A DNA stretch of 43,929 nt from Desulfonatronospira sp. (lineage in GTDB: Bacteria > Desulfobacterota > Desulfovibrionia > Desulfovibrionales > Desulfonatronovibrionaceae). A program made the translations under genes and the position numbers. This document shows, piece after piece, positions 43,814-43,929 of the stretch (the first letter of the stretch is position 1; every line of letters starts with the position of its first letter). Below the pieces are notes generated by a model that was not told where the DNA came from, searched no databases, and saw only the letters and a list, made by a program, of their open reading frames with translations. Where the stretch lies: the NCBI GenBank assembly GCA_003553695.1, contig PWFB01000117.1, positions 1 to 43,929 on the forward strand, written 5' to 3'.

Positions 43814-43929
43814 GAAAATACCTCCTTGAAAGGGTTGTGTCTGTATGTGGTAGACTGTTTATGCCTTTATCATGCCTTAAGCTTTCCGGATGCAGGGTAC
43901 TTTAAGCAATGCAGACATTGTGATGTGCA
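43814..43929. other. Region upstream of the AOR gene
   Basis: 116 bases to the window end. Only the strong AAGGAGG ribosome site can be assigned. No convincing -35/-10 pair or sigma-54 box was found, and no Mo/W-cofactor riboswitch was recognised, though the leader may extend outside the window. Confidence 0.4.

Noticed and set aside
1-43929. CRISPR array, insertion sequence or prophage
   Set aside because: No spaced identical repeats, transposase, integrase or phage structural genes are visible; nearly all bases are explained by housekeeping genes.

Overview
The window (about 44 kb, no assembly gaps visible) reads as ordinary chromosome of a sulfate-reducer-like deltaproteobacterium, most probably of the order Desulfovibrionales. 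That placement is an inference. It rests on the gene orders rpsB-tsf-pyrH-frr-uppS-cdsA-dxr-rseP-tsaB and hisS-aspS-def-fmt-DUF116-rsmB, a long-form HflX, a stand-alone IMP cyclohydrolase, a complex I cluster without nuoEFG, and a tungsten-type aldehyde:ferredoxin oxidoreductase. Gene density is high, spacing is tight and Shine-Dalgarno sites are clear. No phage, IS element, integrase or CRISPR array was seen.

Layout. (1) 1-4321, minus strand: nuoA-B-C-D-H-I, with the next gene starting at base 31 and leaving the window. The NADH-oxidising module genes nuoE, F and G are absent between nuoD and nuoH. NuoC and NuoI carry unusual Lys/Glu/Ala/Pro-rich segments. (2) 4322-12867, minus strand: trmI-yggS, then tamA-tamB (outer-membrane translocation and assembly module), then a 577-base gap before nuoA. 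(3) 13093-20140, plus strand: a TYW1-like radical SAM protein, RNase E/G, QueH, HemW, RfaE2, an IMP cyclohydrolase lacking the AICAR formyltransferase domain, and HflX, whose reading frame seems to start at AUA. (4) 20153-25985: an aldo/keto reductase with a Tat-like leader, a 52-codon remnant of a PIN-domain toxin, tRNA-Leu(CAA), a small unknown gene with a PHP-domain gene, then lpxC, prmC, prfA and rpmE on the minus strand. (5) 26092-33545, plus strand: the rpsB...tsaB housekeeping cluster, with a good promoter and a folded rpsB leader; uppS seems to start at CUG. (6) 33547-40415, minus strand: hisS-aspS-def-fmt-DUF116-rsmB. (7) 40594-43813: a MobB-like P-loop protein with a C-terminal Fe-S motif, convergent with an unknown 219-residue protein that lies just downstream of the aldehyde:ferredoxin oxidoreductase gene.

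How the genes fit together. Region 1 is energy conservation, probably with ferredoxin or another non-NADH donor feeding the membrane complex. Regions 2 and 4 serve the outer membrane (TamAB, LpxC, RfaE2). Regions 4, 5 and 6 hold translation and its quality control: RF1 with its methylase PrmC, S2, EF-Ts, RRF, L31, deformylase and formyltransferase, HisRS/AspRS, RsmB, TrmI, TsaB and HflX. Region 5 also holds isoprenoid and phospholipid precursor synthesis. Region 7 looks like tungsten/molybdenum-pterin enzymology.

The most notable points are the charged inserts in NuoC/NuoI of a NuoEFG-less complex I, the MobB/Fe-S fusion with the unknown AOR neighbour, the two apparent non-AUG/GUG/UUG starts, the rpsB leader structure, and the PIN remnant beside tRNA-Leu. 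I did not find anything that clearly amounts to a new defence or mobile system.
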